In this document: positions 22,586-31,782 of the stretch, one piece after another | Layout: each line of letters begins with the position of its first letter | How positions within the stretch are numbered: the first letter of the stretch is position 1 | Source of the DNA: Syncephalastrum monosporum B8922 | Lineage: Eukaryota > Mucoromycota > Mucoromycetes > Mucorales > Syncephalastraceae | DNA length: 64,000 nt | Direction of reading: 5' to 3' | NCBI GenBank assembly: GCA_000697355.1 | Contig: JNEN01001232.1 | Span: 186,001 to 250,000 of the forward strand | Position numbers and translations under genes: made by a program | The notes under the pieces: generated by a model | Seen by the model: the letters and a program-made list of their open reading frames with translations, nothing else | What the model was told of the DNA's origin: nothing | Database searches by the model: none

Positions 22586-22982
22586 ATCAACGCCCCTCCA
22601 GTGGAGACTATCCTTTATAACCTCCCGGAAGCGCAAATGGACCTTGATCTGTACGCCTTTAGAGAGGCGGCCCCATCTTATCATCTCACGCTTACTGTAA
22701 CCAGGGTGTGCACCGACGAGGCCCTTCCCCTAGATGTCTTCCCATGTCAAAGGCGCTGCGACCCTGACCACAAGTAAGACATATCCCCAAGAACTTCTTT
22801 AATATATGTCCAGAGACATACGGAGTGTCATCCTCTCACCTCAAAAACGCACAGGAACGGTTGCGCTATACCAGGCCCATGGAGTGGATTATAATCCAAC
22901 GTCTAATTTTCGATGCAAGGGTGGGGAACATTGTACAGTCCTACCTATTCTCTATGCACATTGTTCAACATTTGTTGCCTGA
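22586..22982 (+). pseudogene. Possible two-exon gene fragment, unknown
   Basis: After a CTGTAG acceptor, 22586-22773 is open ('INAPPVETILYNLPEAQMDL', then 'DLYAFREAAPSYHLTLTV') and ends at a GTAAGA donor. A CCAG acceptor at 22810-22813 restores the frame for 22814-22982 ('DIRSVILSPQKRTGTVALYQ', ending at TGA). The 40-bp intron is short but both junctions preserve phase. No start codon or family was recognised. Treat it as a decayed gene or an internal piece of a larger one. Confidence 0.3.
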
Positions 22983-23089
22983 GCCTTTGGCGCAAATCAA
23001 AGCAAGATGGACCATGGCTTTTGTTCAGAAGCTTTGAACTGCAAAAGCAGATTCGCCAGCGATATCAGAGAATGATATGATCTGACGAT

Positions 23090-23110
23090 GTTCAGTGTTC
23101 AGTGTTCAGT
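23090..23110 (+). repeat. Three tandem copies of GTTCAGT
   Basis: Perfect 7-bp direct repeats, with two imperfect copies following to about 23123. Confidence 0.8.
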
Positions 23111-23202
23111 GTCCATCGTTCAGTTTCGGTGTACGCCTGGCCTGCTTCACTATCGCAGGGAAGTCGCCAACGTGGCCGTTTTCCGACGGTTCGTTGCACT
23201 GT

Positions 23203-23415
23203 TTAATACGTCGTTTGGCAGTCGAGGGCGGCCAAGCCCACCTTCTTAGCACCTTCGTTGATGGGCATCCGCTCGTGTTCTTGCAGTAGGTTGATTAAGC
23301 GGACTATCTTTTCGTCATTGGACGTGTTATAAGGTCCAGCGGGACCTCGGCCCTCCTCAACAACTGACGACGGTTCCTGAATAACAGGGCGCTCTTCTCT
23401 CCCTTGCGCCTCTAG
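23203..23415 (-). pseudogene. Possible transposase helix-turn-helix fragment
   Basis: A 70-codon minus-strand frame reads 'GPYNTSNDEKIVRLINLLQE', then 'HERMPINEGAKKVGLA', and stops at 23203-23205. A shifted frame continues 'RRIKQCNEPSENGHVGDFPA'. The text resembles the N-terminal DNA-binding region of Tc1/mariner-like transposases, whose first helix-turn-helix has this charge and Ala/Gly pattern. No DDE catalytic part is present. Assignment is tentative. Confidence 0.3.
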
Positions 23416-23830
23416 TCATACTCTCCTTCGTTTGACCCATCCTAGTCCATGTGTGTCTGGAGCAAAGTAACGTTTTCTGATGGGCAACTCGTGGGTGAAA
23501 AGAATGAAGCACGGTTTCGCGTTTGCTCAAGCCAGTCCATATTCAGCTTTGCTGGCCCACTGAGATTTTGATTGGCTCTCGCCCACTTTCATATTTCCTA
23601 GGCTGATATTTTGTGGGCATTGTATGGAAAACGTAATTAACACTCACTTCCTGCAACACTTGGTGTTATACTCACTCATACTCACTGAAATTGGTAGGTC
23701 AATCATTCTGTACCTCTAGTCTTGATGTTTTGCGTCATCGATATCGGCGGCGAATCTGCTTTTGCAGTCTAAAAGCTCCTGAACAAAAGTGATTGATACG
23801 GCCACTCCCCTAGCCTTGCGGCACCACTAT

Positions 23831-24383
23831 CCAGCTAAAGAAGGATCGATTTGAACCACAGCTGCTGTCGCAGCCTAAATAGGATGATTCTTTATACTGA
23901 CAACAACAACTTGTACGCATATAGCTCTCCCGGGGGTGGGGGGTGGGGGCGCACATATGCCTCTGAAGATGTTTGATCCTGTATATTGTATGTGTGAAGC
24001 AACCGCAATCAATTACGAATGAAGGCTTACTCATTAAGGACACAGCTACTAAACAGGTAATCCTATACCACAGCTGCCACGATCTGTCCCAAGATGCGCT
24101 AAAAGAAGTATTTGTCGTTATACGGACACGATGCCAGTACAGTCGGGCTACTTTCTTTCCTACTTCTTGGCTATGACGCGTATTGACGCGTATTGACGCG
24201 TATTGTCATACCGGAAGGTCTTTTACGTATTTAAATCTTGTTGAAAGCAATGCTGATGACGCTAAAATATATATATATTCGATCTGCCTGAGCTATATGC
24301 ATACGACTTGTAGTCAGCATAAAGAACCATCCTATTTAGGCTGCGACAGCTGCTGTGGTTTAAATCGATCCTTCTTTAGCTGG
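23831..24383. mobile_element. MITE-like non-autonomous element with ~95-bp terminal inverted repeats
   Basis: Left terminal repeat 23831-23926 and right 24291-24383 are reverse complements with about six mismatches and one small gap. Both start CCAGCTAAAGAAGGATCGAT at the outer end. The 553-bp element has no open frame of its own. Its interior has a G-rich patch (23931-23949) and a 10-bp tandem repeat. No clear target-site duplication flanks it. Long terminal repeats suggest Mutator-like or foldback elements, but that is inference. It lies between Pbi2 copies 1 and 2. Confidence 0.7.
24174..24203 (+). repeat. Three tandem copies of TGACGCGTAT
   Basis: Perfect 10-bp direct repeats inside the MITE-like element; each contains MluI-type ACGCGT, which is also the core of MCB cell-cycle promoter boxes. 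A regulatory role here is speculative. Confidence 0.85.
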
Positions 24384-24798
24384 AGAGTCGAGGGGGGACG
24401 TAGCCGTGATAAAAAAAAATGCCCAACTGAACAAAACCAAAACGCATAGGTATCTATCGCAAAACGACGGCAAGCCTATGTGACCGTCGGTGCTGTCTTG
24501 ATGCTGACTTGGTGATGCTTTCTTGTAAACTTTCGCCGTTCCCATGACAATTTTCCAAAGAAAAGAAACAGGGGGTGAGGTGTTCGTGCAACTATGGTCC
24601 TCTTTAATTTATGCAAATGTCTTGGAAGAAGGAGATGGTATTGACGCAGGGAGTAACGCATGTTGGGACTGTTATATGATCCTCTTCATTTTGATACATG
24701 CCCTCCGACTATAACAGACACGTATTTTGTTCAGGTCGCGCGCCGTCTCAATTTTTGTTTCTACACTCACTACTTTCTTCCGCGTTCGATCCAAGAAA

Positions 24799-25026
24799 AT
24801 GTCTTCCTCCTTTATCGTCATTTTCAAAGACGGTACAACCCGCGGCGTGATCGACGAGCACATCAAGAAGGCGGAAGCCTCCGGTGCAGAGATCAAGGTC
24901 CGCTTCGCCGCCCGTATCAAGGGCTACAGCTTCGAGACTGCTGACGACAACGCCTTCTCTTCAACGATCGCTGACCACCCGGACGTTGCCTATGTTGAGC
25001 CCGATGTTATCACCACTCAGCAATAG
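24799..25026 (+). CDS. PBI2: Proteinase B inhibitor, Pbi2-like (I9 inhibitor), copy 2
   Basis: A 75-residue single-exon paralogue of copy 1 ('SSFIVIFKDGTTRGVIDEHI', 'IKGYSFETADD', ending 'VEPDVITTQQ'). The leader before its ATG resembles that of copy 1 (CCAAGAAAATGTC against CCCAAGAAAAGAATGTC). The upstream AGGAG...TGACGCAGG...GTAACGCATGTTGG stretch is also recognisable, so the duplication included the promoter. Presumed cytosolic or vacuolar inhibitor of subtilisin-like proteinase B. Confidence 0.85.
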   Translation: MSSSFIVIFKDGTTRGVIDEHIKKAEASGAEIKVRFAARIKGYSFETADDNAFSSTIADHPDVAYVEPDVITTQQ

Positions 25027-25941
25027 ACTCTTTTTAGAAGTAAAAGACTTGTGTGAACCTATATATCATGCCCTACGCTAGTTTGTTCCTCGTATATCCC
25101 ATATTTGTGTATATGTGTATGTGTATTCGTGTGCGAGTGTGCGAGCACCTTCCTGTACGTCACAAATAGAATAGACAGGCTTTGTCGATTTCGTTTTCTC
25201 ACATTTAGATCCACTACACATGCTTTACTAGCAGCTCATCCGCACAGTCTTGGTACTAAACGTGAGTACTACAAACAAAATTGATTCTTCGTGTTCACTT
25301 TTTCTCATATTGAGTTATTCTTTGGCTTTGTGAAGTGTGAAACTGAGCAACGCTATTACTCTGAGAAGATTAGGCAATAAGAACAGTGCATTCAACGGTA
25401 GTAACGCATGGTATACGTCATCAGCACGTTTTGCAATCCATTAAAAGGGGAAACCATGTTCGGCCTATACATTTGTACGCTTTGACCAACGTAAACGTGG
25501 TGTTTGGTCAATCGGTAAGAAATAGGGAAGGGAAAGACGTGCCTAGGCCGCCTTCATACGGACCTGCATGTACGGCGTATTGATGACACCAGCACGCGTT
25601 TAAGTTTGCATCCAGGTCATGGACAAACAGACTCGGCCCTCATCAATTGAGCTATGACCCGTGGGTTCTCTATCAACTTCACTACATCGGAGCATATTGT
25701 ACATGATGATGGTTTGCATGTGTACGAATGAATGGAATATCTCTTTCATGCCTGTGTTGCACGGTGGTGCTCGTGTGTGGTTGAACGCAAGTCATGGGAT
25801 TATTACTCATCAGGCGTAGAGCAATACAAACAAACGATTGCATTATACTCGAAAAGTGGAACACAAAAAATGATTATAAATTGGATACAGATGGTTTACA
25901 GTCGTTTCTCTTTCTGATTTTCATTTTGTTCTAGTGTTGCG
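25027..25941. other. Spacer between Pbi2 copies 2 and 3
   Basis: AT-rich 3' flank and presumed promoter of copy 3. GT-rich simple sequence occurs at about 25103-25145. No other gene seen. Confidence 0.5.
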
Positions 25942-26163
25942 ATGTCCTCCAAATACATTGTCCTCTTCAAGCTTCTCACCCCCGACACAGTGATCGCGCA
26001 ACATGCTCAAAGGATCAGAGATGCCGGTGGAAGCTGTATATTGCACTTTGATATGCCGACCAAGGGCTACAATGTTGAGATTCCCGATAAGGCGGCTTTC
26101 CAGACTGTCTACACTGGCCATCCCGATATCATCAGCATTGAAGAAGTACATCCTCGCACATAG
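25942..26163 (+). CDS. PBI2: Proteinase B inhibitor, Pbi2-like (I9 inhibitor), copy 3
   Basis: A 73-residue single-exon paralogue, the most diverged of the three ('SSKYIVLFKLLTPDTVIAQH', 'TKGYNVEIPDKAAF', ending 'IEEVHPRT'). The 'KGY-x-[VF]-E-[IT]' core is kept. Relative to copies 1 and 2 the helix region has 'AQRIRDAGGSCILHFDMP', close to the Ala-Gly-Gly seen in yeast Pbi2, so this may be the ancestral form. It lies about 470 bp upstream of CDC73. Confidence 0.8.
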   Translation: MSSKYIVLFKLLTPDTVIAQHAQRIRDAGGSCILHFDMPTKGYNVEIPDKAAFQTVYTGHPDIISIEEVHPRT

Positions 26164-26630
26164 TATAGTGTTATAAACACGGTTCGCTTTATCCGAGCTA
26201 TATTCTCATCCATTTGATTCGTATTGTATACTATATAATATATTGTACCTTCAAAAAATATGCAGGAATGATTTGCTTTCTGGTCGTTATCTTTATGAAC
26301 GGCTTCTTTTTTTATGGTGGTATAAAGGACAGTATGTACACTTTTACAAACAGGGAGATCTGCTTCGGTGGATGTGAATAGCGCATCATTCTTCAGTCTA
26401 ACACATGGTGACTGGATGGCTGCTTCTCTTGAAGATAAGTCACACAGTGCATTGGAAAGAGTCAGTATCCTACGCAGTGGACGTGGACGGAGACCGTCTC
26501 TTTTGATGTGAGACGAGGAAATTTCATTGATCGCGTTGAGCGGAAATGGAGGGTTCGGGCTTTCGAAATCTTGGACCGTCTTGCGGTCGAACACTTGCGC
26601 TTTTATACTTATCACATACACAACAGTATA

Positions 26631-28138
26631 ATGTCGGCGGACGACCAAGCCTTGATCCTTTTACGCGACTACAAGCGCAGCCATAAGCCATTCCAGCTAC
26701 TCAATGAAGCGGGCGAGGCCGTCGAGAGCGTGGCAGATGCGAAAACGATCCGGTTTGATGGCACCAGCTTTGCGTGCAACGTACCCACGCAGTTCAGAAA
26801 GAGCGCAGCCACGAGCGACCAAGACACGTATACCCTCGACTCCGTCGTCTTCTTGACCGAAAACGCCCAACTCGACAACAGTGCCTACCTCAAAGCATGC
26901 CGTCATCGCAACATTGAACACGTCTCCATTGTGGACAAGAAAAAGATCCTCGATTACCTTTCCGGCAAGGCTGATTTGCCTTCCAGTAGTAAGACATAAC
27001 AGACATCTCGTTTCGCTCTCTTAAGACTGAACTTGGCGCAGGCAAGCGGAAACGGGAAGCCGAAGACGAGTCCATGACGACAGCGGACGACGAGGACCAC
27101 CAAGCCAAACGCGCAAAGGATTTCGTGGCCCACCTCGAAGCCAATTATTACCCGCTTGTTACGCCCGAGACGATCATGCAGGGAACAAAGGTAAAAGGAG
27201 CAAAGACATAGAGGGAAGTATCCCACTAATACATGTATGTGTGTATGTCTCTGTGTGTGTATGTGTGCGTGTACCTAGAAACTCGACCATCTGATCGCCA
27301 TGACGCATGAAGCCGTCGCACGGAAGGACAAAGGCCATCGACCGCAACAAAAGTCCACATCAGGTAAATAAAAAAAAATAGATCAGTCGACGGGTATAGA
27401 CTGCGCGCGGGTTTGTGTGCTGATTATATTATTCCATCCGACCTGCTAGCCAAACCATCCAAGGGCCCATCAGGCAAAGGTGAGTGACGAAAAAGGAAAG
27501 AGGAAGTGGCAAGGACAGCAGACTTAGAACAAATTATTGTGTATGCATAGATCGTATCCCGATCATCATTGTGCCTGCCGCACCGACGGCTAAGATCACT
27601 TTGTTCAACGTCAAGCAATTCCTCGAACAATCCGAGTACGTCGACGGGTCTGACCTGCGACGACAAGGTATCAAGAAGCCCGAGCGGGTGACGGTCGAGC
27701 ATCGTAAACCGAATGGTGACATGGTGGTGTACCATGTCGTAGACAACGTATCCAACTTCAAACAAGCGGATTGGTAAGAGTCCAAATCCAAGTAGTGTGT
27801 GCATGGTTGGTGCTGACACCTGGGTGCTCTTCTCTTTTTGAAGGGATCGTGTCGCGTGCGTATTTGCTTCCGGCCAGCTCTGGCAGTTCAAGGGATGGAA
27901 GTACGAGAAGCCGGTGGAGCTCTTTTCTCATTGTAAGTGATAGGGCACGCGTGAAACAAAAAGGCAAACTTTTCGGACTAAACTGGGGCTAGACAAAGGA
28001 TTTCTGCCAATGTGGCAAGGTGAGACGTTGTCAGGTCCGGCTGCCAACTGGAACGTCAAAAAGCTGCAGTTCCACCGAAGCCGGCGGCATCAGGACAAGG
28101 CGGTCGCATCTCAGTTTTGGGATACCCTTTACCATTAG
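26631..28138 (+). CDS. CDC73: Cdc73/parafibromin, Paf1 complex subunit
   Basis: A nuclear subunit of the Paf1 complex, which accompanies RNA polymerase II and supports histone modification and 3'-end formation. Seven exons (26631-26988, 27042-27190, 27279-27363, 27450-27479, 27551-27773, 27844-27932, 27993-28138) give 359 residues, near the yeast length (393). The N-terminal Cdc73 region ('TYTLDSVVFLTENAQLDNSA') is followed by a charged linker with a KRKR basic stretch. The conserved C-terminal domain starts near residue 207 ('DRIPIIIVPAAPTAKITLFN') and includes 'WKYEKPVELFSHYKGF'. It ends 'FWDTLYH'. ATG 26631 is chosen because homology begins at 'ALILLRDY'; an in-frame upstream extension is unlike the family. 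Confidence 0.93.
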
Positions 28139-28916
28139 AAACAAGAACCAAAATAAAAGAAAGCGGTTGAATGGCTATGTGTGAATCATATGGACGTAAT
28201 TAAAAATAGTTTCGCTCATTGCTAATGAGCATGACGGGCAACCGTTTGTGTCACGCCCTCCCGAACAGAACAACCCAGAAAAAGAGGATTGGGAAAATCT
28301 TCGGTACTTTGGAGCGCTTTTTTTTTTTCATAATATTCGGTCATGATTGGTCAGGGCGCAGAGCAACGTGGAAATAAAAACGCTTTTTCATATTATACAT
28401 TGTACATTAGAGAGACCATGTCCGATCCCGCACGCCCAGATGATTGTCTTTCTGTTGAGGACTATGGATGATGGCGGTGCGGGGTGGCACAGGAAGAAAG
28501 CTCAGTCGAACAGAAAAAAAAAAAAAACAAAAAAAAAATTGCAAAACGCCGGTCTAAGGGTACACAGAGCGGCTATCAACATGGTACATCACTCAAAACA
28601 CTATATTTTTGGAAATGGTATCCACCATGCTCGTTCTACACTGTGTATAAATAATAAAAGAAAAAGGTAAAATGGGAATGGGGTCTTTGGATAATACGCA
28701 CCTTCCAGTCGTTCTCTTGCTTCTTTTTCTTGTTTGAAATTCCGATGAAGTCTTTTCCTGGTTTTCTCGTGTGCAAGGTCCACCTCCCCTCACCCAATTA
28801 AACCTGCCCTCCTGTCCCTTCTTTCTCTTGTCTTTCTTTCTTCTTTCGCTCTTCTCCTTTCTTCTCCAGCCTCTTCATTTTTTCTGTCTTTTTCATCTTC
28901 TACCTATGCTATAACC
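28139..28916. promoter_or_regulatory. Spacer: CDC73 3' flank and promoter of the membrane-protein gene
   Basis: A poly-A-rich patch lies at 28510-28540. A long pyrimidine-rich (CT) tract at 28800-28900 lies just before the next start, a common feature of fungal promoters and leaders. No gene seen. Confidence 0.5.
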
Positions 28917-29655
28917 ATGAAATCAACCTCGCTGTTTTTGATCGTCGCCTCTTCGGTCTTTCTCGTGTCGTCCAGCGCCGCACTTCCGCTCCAGTCCTCT
29001 TCATTATCCACTACCACAACCGACACGTCACCTCACGTTTTCTATTCATCACAACGTCAACAGCAGAAGAACGCCTCTTCTCCTTCCCTACATCGACGCG
29101 AAGCGTAAGTTCATCTTCACTCTATTTCTTGCATGATTCATCCCAGTTTTTGAACTTCTTTTTTTTTATATAATTTTCAAACTCACACTCTAAAACAGTT
29201 CGGTCCCTTCCGTCCACGCCGACCGGCTTCATGTCAAACGTGCCGCCGGCAGTTTTGCCCACGAACACAGTCCAGCTTTCAACGTGGTGCATGTCATTGC
29301 CGCTATCATTGGTGTGGTTGCTGCCGCCGCCATTGGCGTCACTGCGTTCGTCGTGTGCCGTCGACGGAACCGACGACGGCGTTTGAGCGAAAAGGTGCCC
29401 CTTCCTCACGAAACCCCTTCGGCCACAGCACATGAGCAGCCACCCACGCCTTCAAGTGCTGTGATGACCCACAAGACGAGCCGATTCGATCAATTTGCAA
29501 GCGACTTTACCTACGACGAGCGCAACACTTCCGGATGTTCGTCTCAACAGCAACCGCATGCAGGCGCCAGCCCCGTCATGCAGCAAGCCGAGCTGCAGTC
29601 GCGTCTCATGCAGTCCGTCAAGGTCAACCCACCGCCACCACCCTACCAGCCTTAA
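28917..29655 (+). CDS. Single-pass membrane protein with signal peptide and PPxY tail
   Basis: Two exons (28917-29104, 29199-29655) encode 214 residues. An N-terminal signal peptide ('LFLIVASSVFLVSSSAALPL') precedes a Ser/Thr-rich, probably O-mannosylated segment of ~75 residues. One transmembrane helix ('VIAAIIGVVAAAAIGVTAFV') follows, then a stop-transfer 'CRRRNRRRR' that places the C-terminus in the cytosol. The tail ends 'NPPPPPYQP', a PPxY motif of the kind bound by WW domains of Rsp5/Nedd4 ubiquitin ligases. The layout resembles fungal wall-stress sensors or Rsp5 adaptors, but no WSC or other named domain is visible, so function is unknown. Confidence 0.75.
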
Positions 29656-30053
29656 ACCTTGTCCAAACGCATTAGCCCGAATATCCGCTTTTCTATTTAG
29701 CATTTTTTTCACTTGCATCTGTACATAGCACTGTCTCTCTCCTCCTACACGTTGTATCATTTCTTTACTCTGCATACCCCACCTCACACCGCCCATACTT
29801 ACACACAGGCACAAAACAAATAAGAAAGTAACTTTTTCTAATAGTAGCAGCACTCCAAAATAAAGATGTGTATATATTTATGCATCTGCAGCACGCACGC
29901 AGCTCGTTGATAGCACAATGATGAATGATAATAATGGGGGGGGGGGTTTCGTACAACTACAAGGGGAAAAGAGTAGGTAGATAGCGAATGGAAGTAAACA
30001 CGATGCAAAGAGAGAACAAAGAGGGAAAAAAAAGGGAAATAGGTCTAGGGAGT
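29656..30053. other. Short convergent spacer
   Basis: Region between the stops of the membrane-protein gene (+) and ALO1 (-). It holds a G11 run near 29937 and AT-rich 3' flanks; nothing else seen. Confidence 0.5.
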
Positions 30054-31782
30054 CTAAAGGGAAGCATACTGCTGGGTGGACCCTCTGGGGTTCTTGCCAG
30101 TCACGTGACGCTTCATGTATTCGTTCAGGAATGTGCCTGTGGGATCCAGCTGTTCACGGACACGCAAAAAGTCTCTGAATCGGGGGTATGACGCCTCCAG
30201 TTGTTTCGGTGTCTGGCCGTGTGCCTGAAAAAAAGAAACAGCATAAATAAAAGGTGCTATCCCAAGTGTAAGTGAACTCACCTTAGCCCAGTGCGGCCGG
30301 CCGCCATGGGCGCGCATGATGTTTTCATACGCCTGCCAGTATTTCTTGTATGAGACGGGGAGACCGTAAGGTCTGAGATGGAAATAAATCAGCATATCTA
30401 TTCTAGGATCACGATGGCAACAAAAAGAAGAAAAAAAAGGGACCTTCTTGCCCTATCTCTCACGATGACTTACCGATACATGATGACGCCGATATAGCAG
30501 GTCTTTCGGCCATAGGCCGGGCTGAGCCAGATATCATCCTCCTCGACAAAACGAATCTCGACCGGATAATGCACCTTGAGGTCCGAGGTATTGATAAACT
30601 GCTCGAGTTCTCGCAAAACCTTGGGGGCCTCGTCCCAGTCGACTGCCCACTCATTGACGTACTGCGGGAACAGAACATCAAACATAAAGACCTTGTACGA
30701 GTCATCAATGACGTGGACCGGTTTGCGGAAAAAGGTGTCAAACATAAAATGGGTGACGGAGGGTATGATCGCGGGCCGATATCGGCCAACATTGAGCAAG
30801 AACTGGTACAGATGGACGCCGATACCGCGGTCGAGCCACCAGCGCTCCTTGGGAGGTTGCGCGGGTTTTTGAGTGCGGTTGGCGCGCCAGACCACGCAAT
30901 CGTTCGTGTGTGGCATCCACCAGATACGCGAGTGTTCGGACGAGTAGATGACATTGTGCCAGTCCGCAAGCACGTCCGAGAAACGATACGGCTTCTGGAC
31001 CGCCTCAAGTCGATAGGCGGGTTCGACGTCGAGCGTGGCACGGACAATAACGCCGAGCGCACCCAGACCGCAGCGCACGGCATGGAACACCTCGGTATTT
31101 TCGCTGGCAGAGACGTGCAGTGTGCTTCCATCGGCGGTGATCAGTGTACAATCCAGAATCTAAAATAATAATAATAAAAAAAAGTGATAAGGCTAAGCGA
31201 ACTCGATAAGGGAAGAAATTAAAGTTTGTCTGTACCATGGTTGACAGGCAACCAAAATTTGCGCCAGTGCCATGGGTGGCGGTCGACATAATACCCGCCA
31301 CTGACTGATCCGAAATGGAGCCGAGATTGCGCATCGCCAGCCCGTTTTCTGCTAGTACTTCGTGTAGCTTATGCAGCGACATGCCTGCCTCGACCGTGAC
31401 TCGGTTATTGACTTTGTCTACGCTGAGTAATCGGTTTAGATCGTCAATGTTGACCATCACATCGGGAGTCATGGCGAGGTCCGAGGGCGAGTGCCCGCTG
31501 CCAAACACACGCACTGTCTTGCCATGCTCTGTCGCAAGCTTGACGATCTATATCCGAAGGTATGGCATGGTTGGCGATATGCACGAAACGATTGCATACA
31601 TAGAATGCATAGTGTCCATTTGGAATTTAGTTTATTACCTCGGATATCTGCGCTTCGGTCTTCGGCCGGAAGAGTAACTCACACCGGCATTGGAAGGTCT
31701 TGGCCCAGTTGCGGAAGAGGTAGTCTTCCTCAGCAATCGATTGTAGCTCGGGCGATAACGCGCTCTTGCGAAGCTTGACCAT
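30054..31782 (-). CDS. ALO1: D-arabinono-1,4-lactone oxidase
   Basis: Oxidises D-arabinono-1,4-lactone (and related lactones) with O2, the last step of erythroascorbate synthesis; the yeast enzyme sits in the mitochondrial outer membrane. Five exons (31639-31782, 31236-31547, 30474-31159, 30282-30372, 30054-30224) give 467 residues, somewhat shorter than yeast Alo1 (526). The vanillyl-alcohol-oxidase-type FAD domain is N-terminal, with 'FGSGHSPSD'; its His, near residue 67, is the expected covalent flavin site. The lactone oxidase domain fills the C-terminal half, with 'GGRPHWAK' near residue 408 conserved across aldonolactone oxidases. ATG 31782 gives 'MVKLRKSALSPELQSIAEED', then 'FRNWAKTF', where homology starts. 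All splice sites are GT-AG. Confidence 0.93.
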
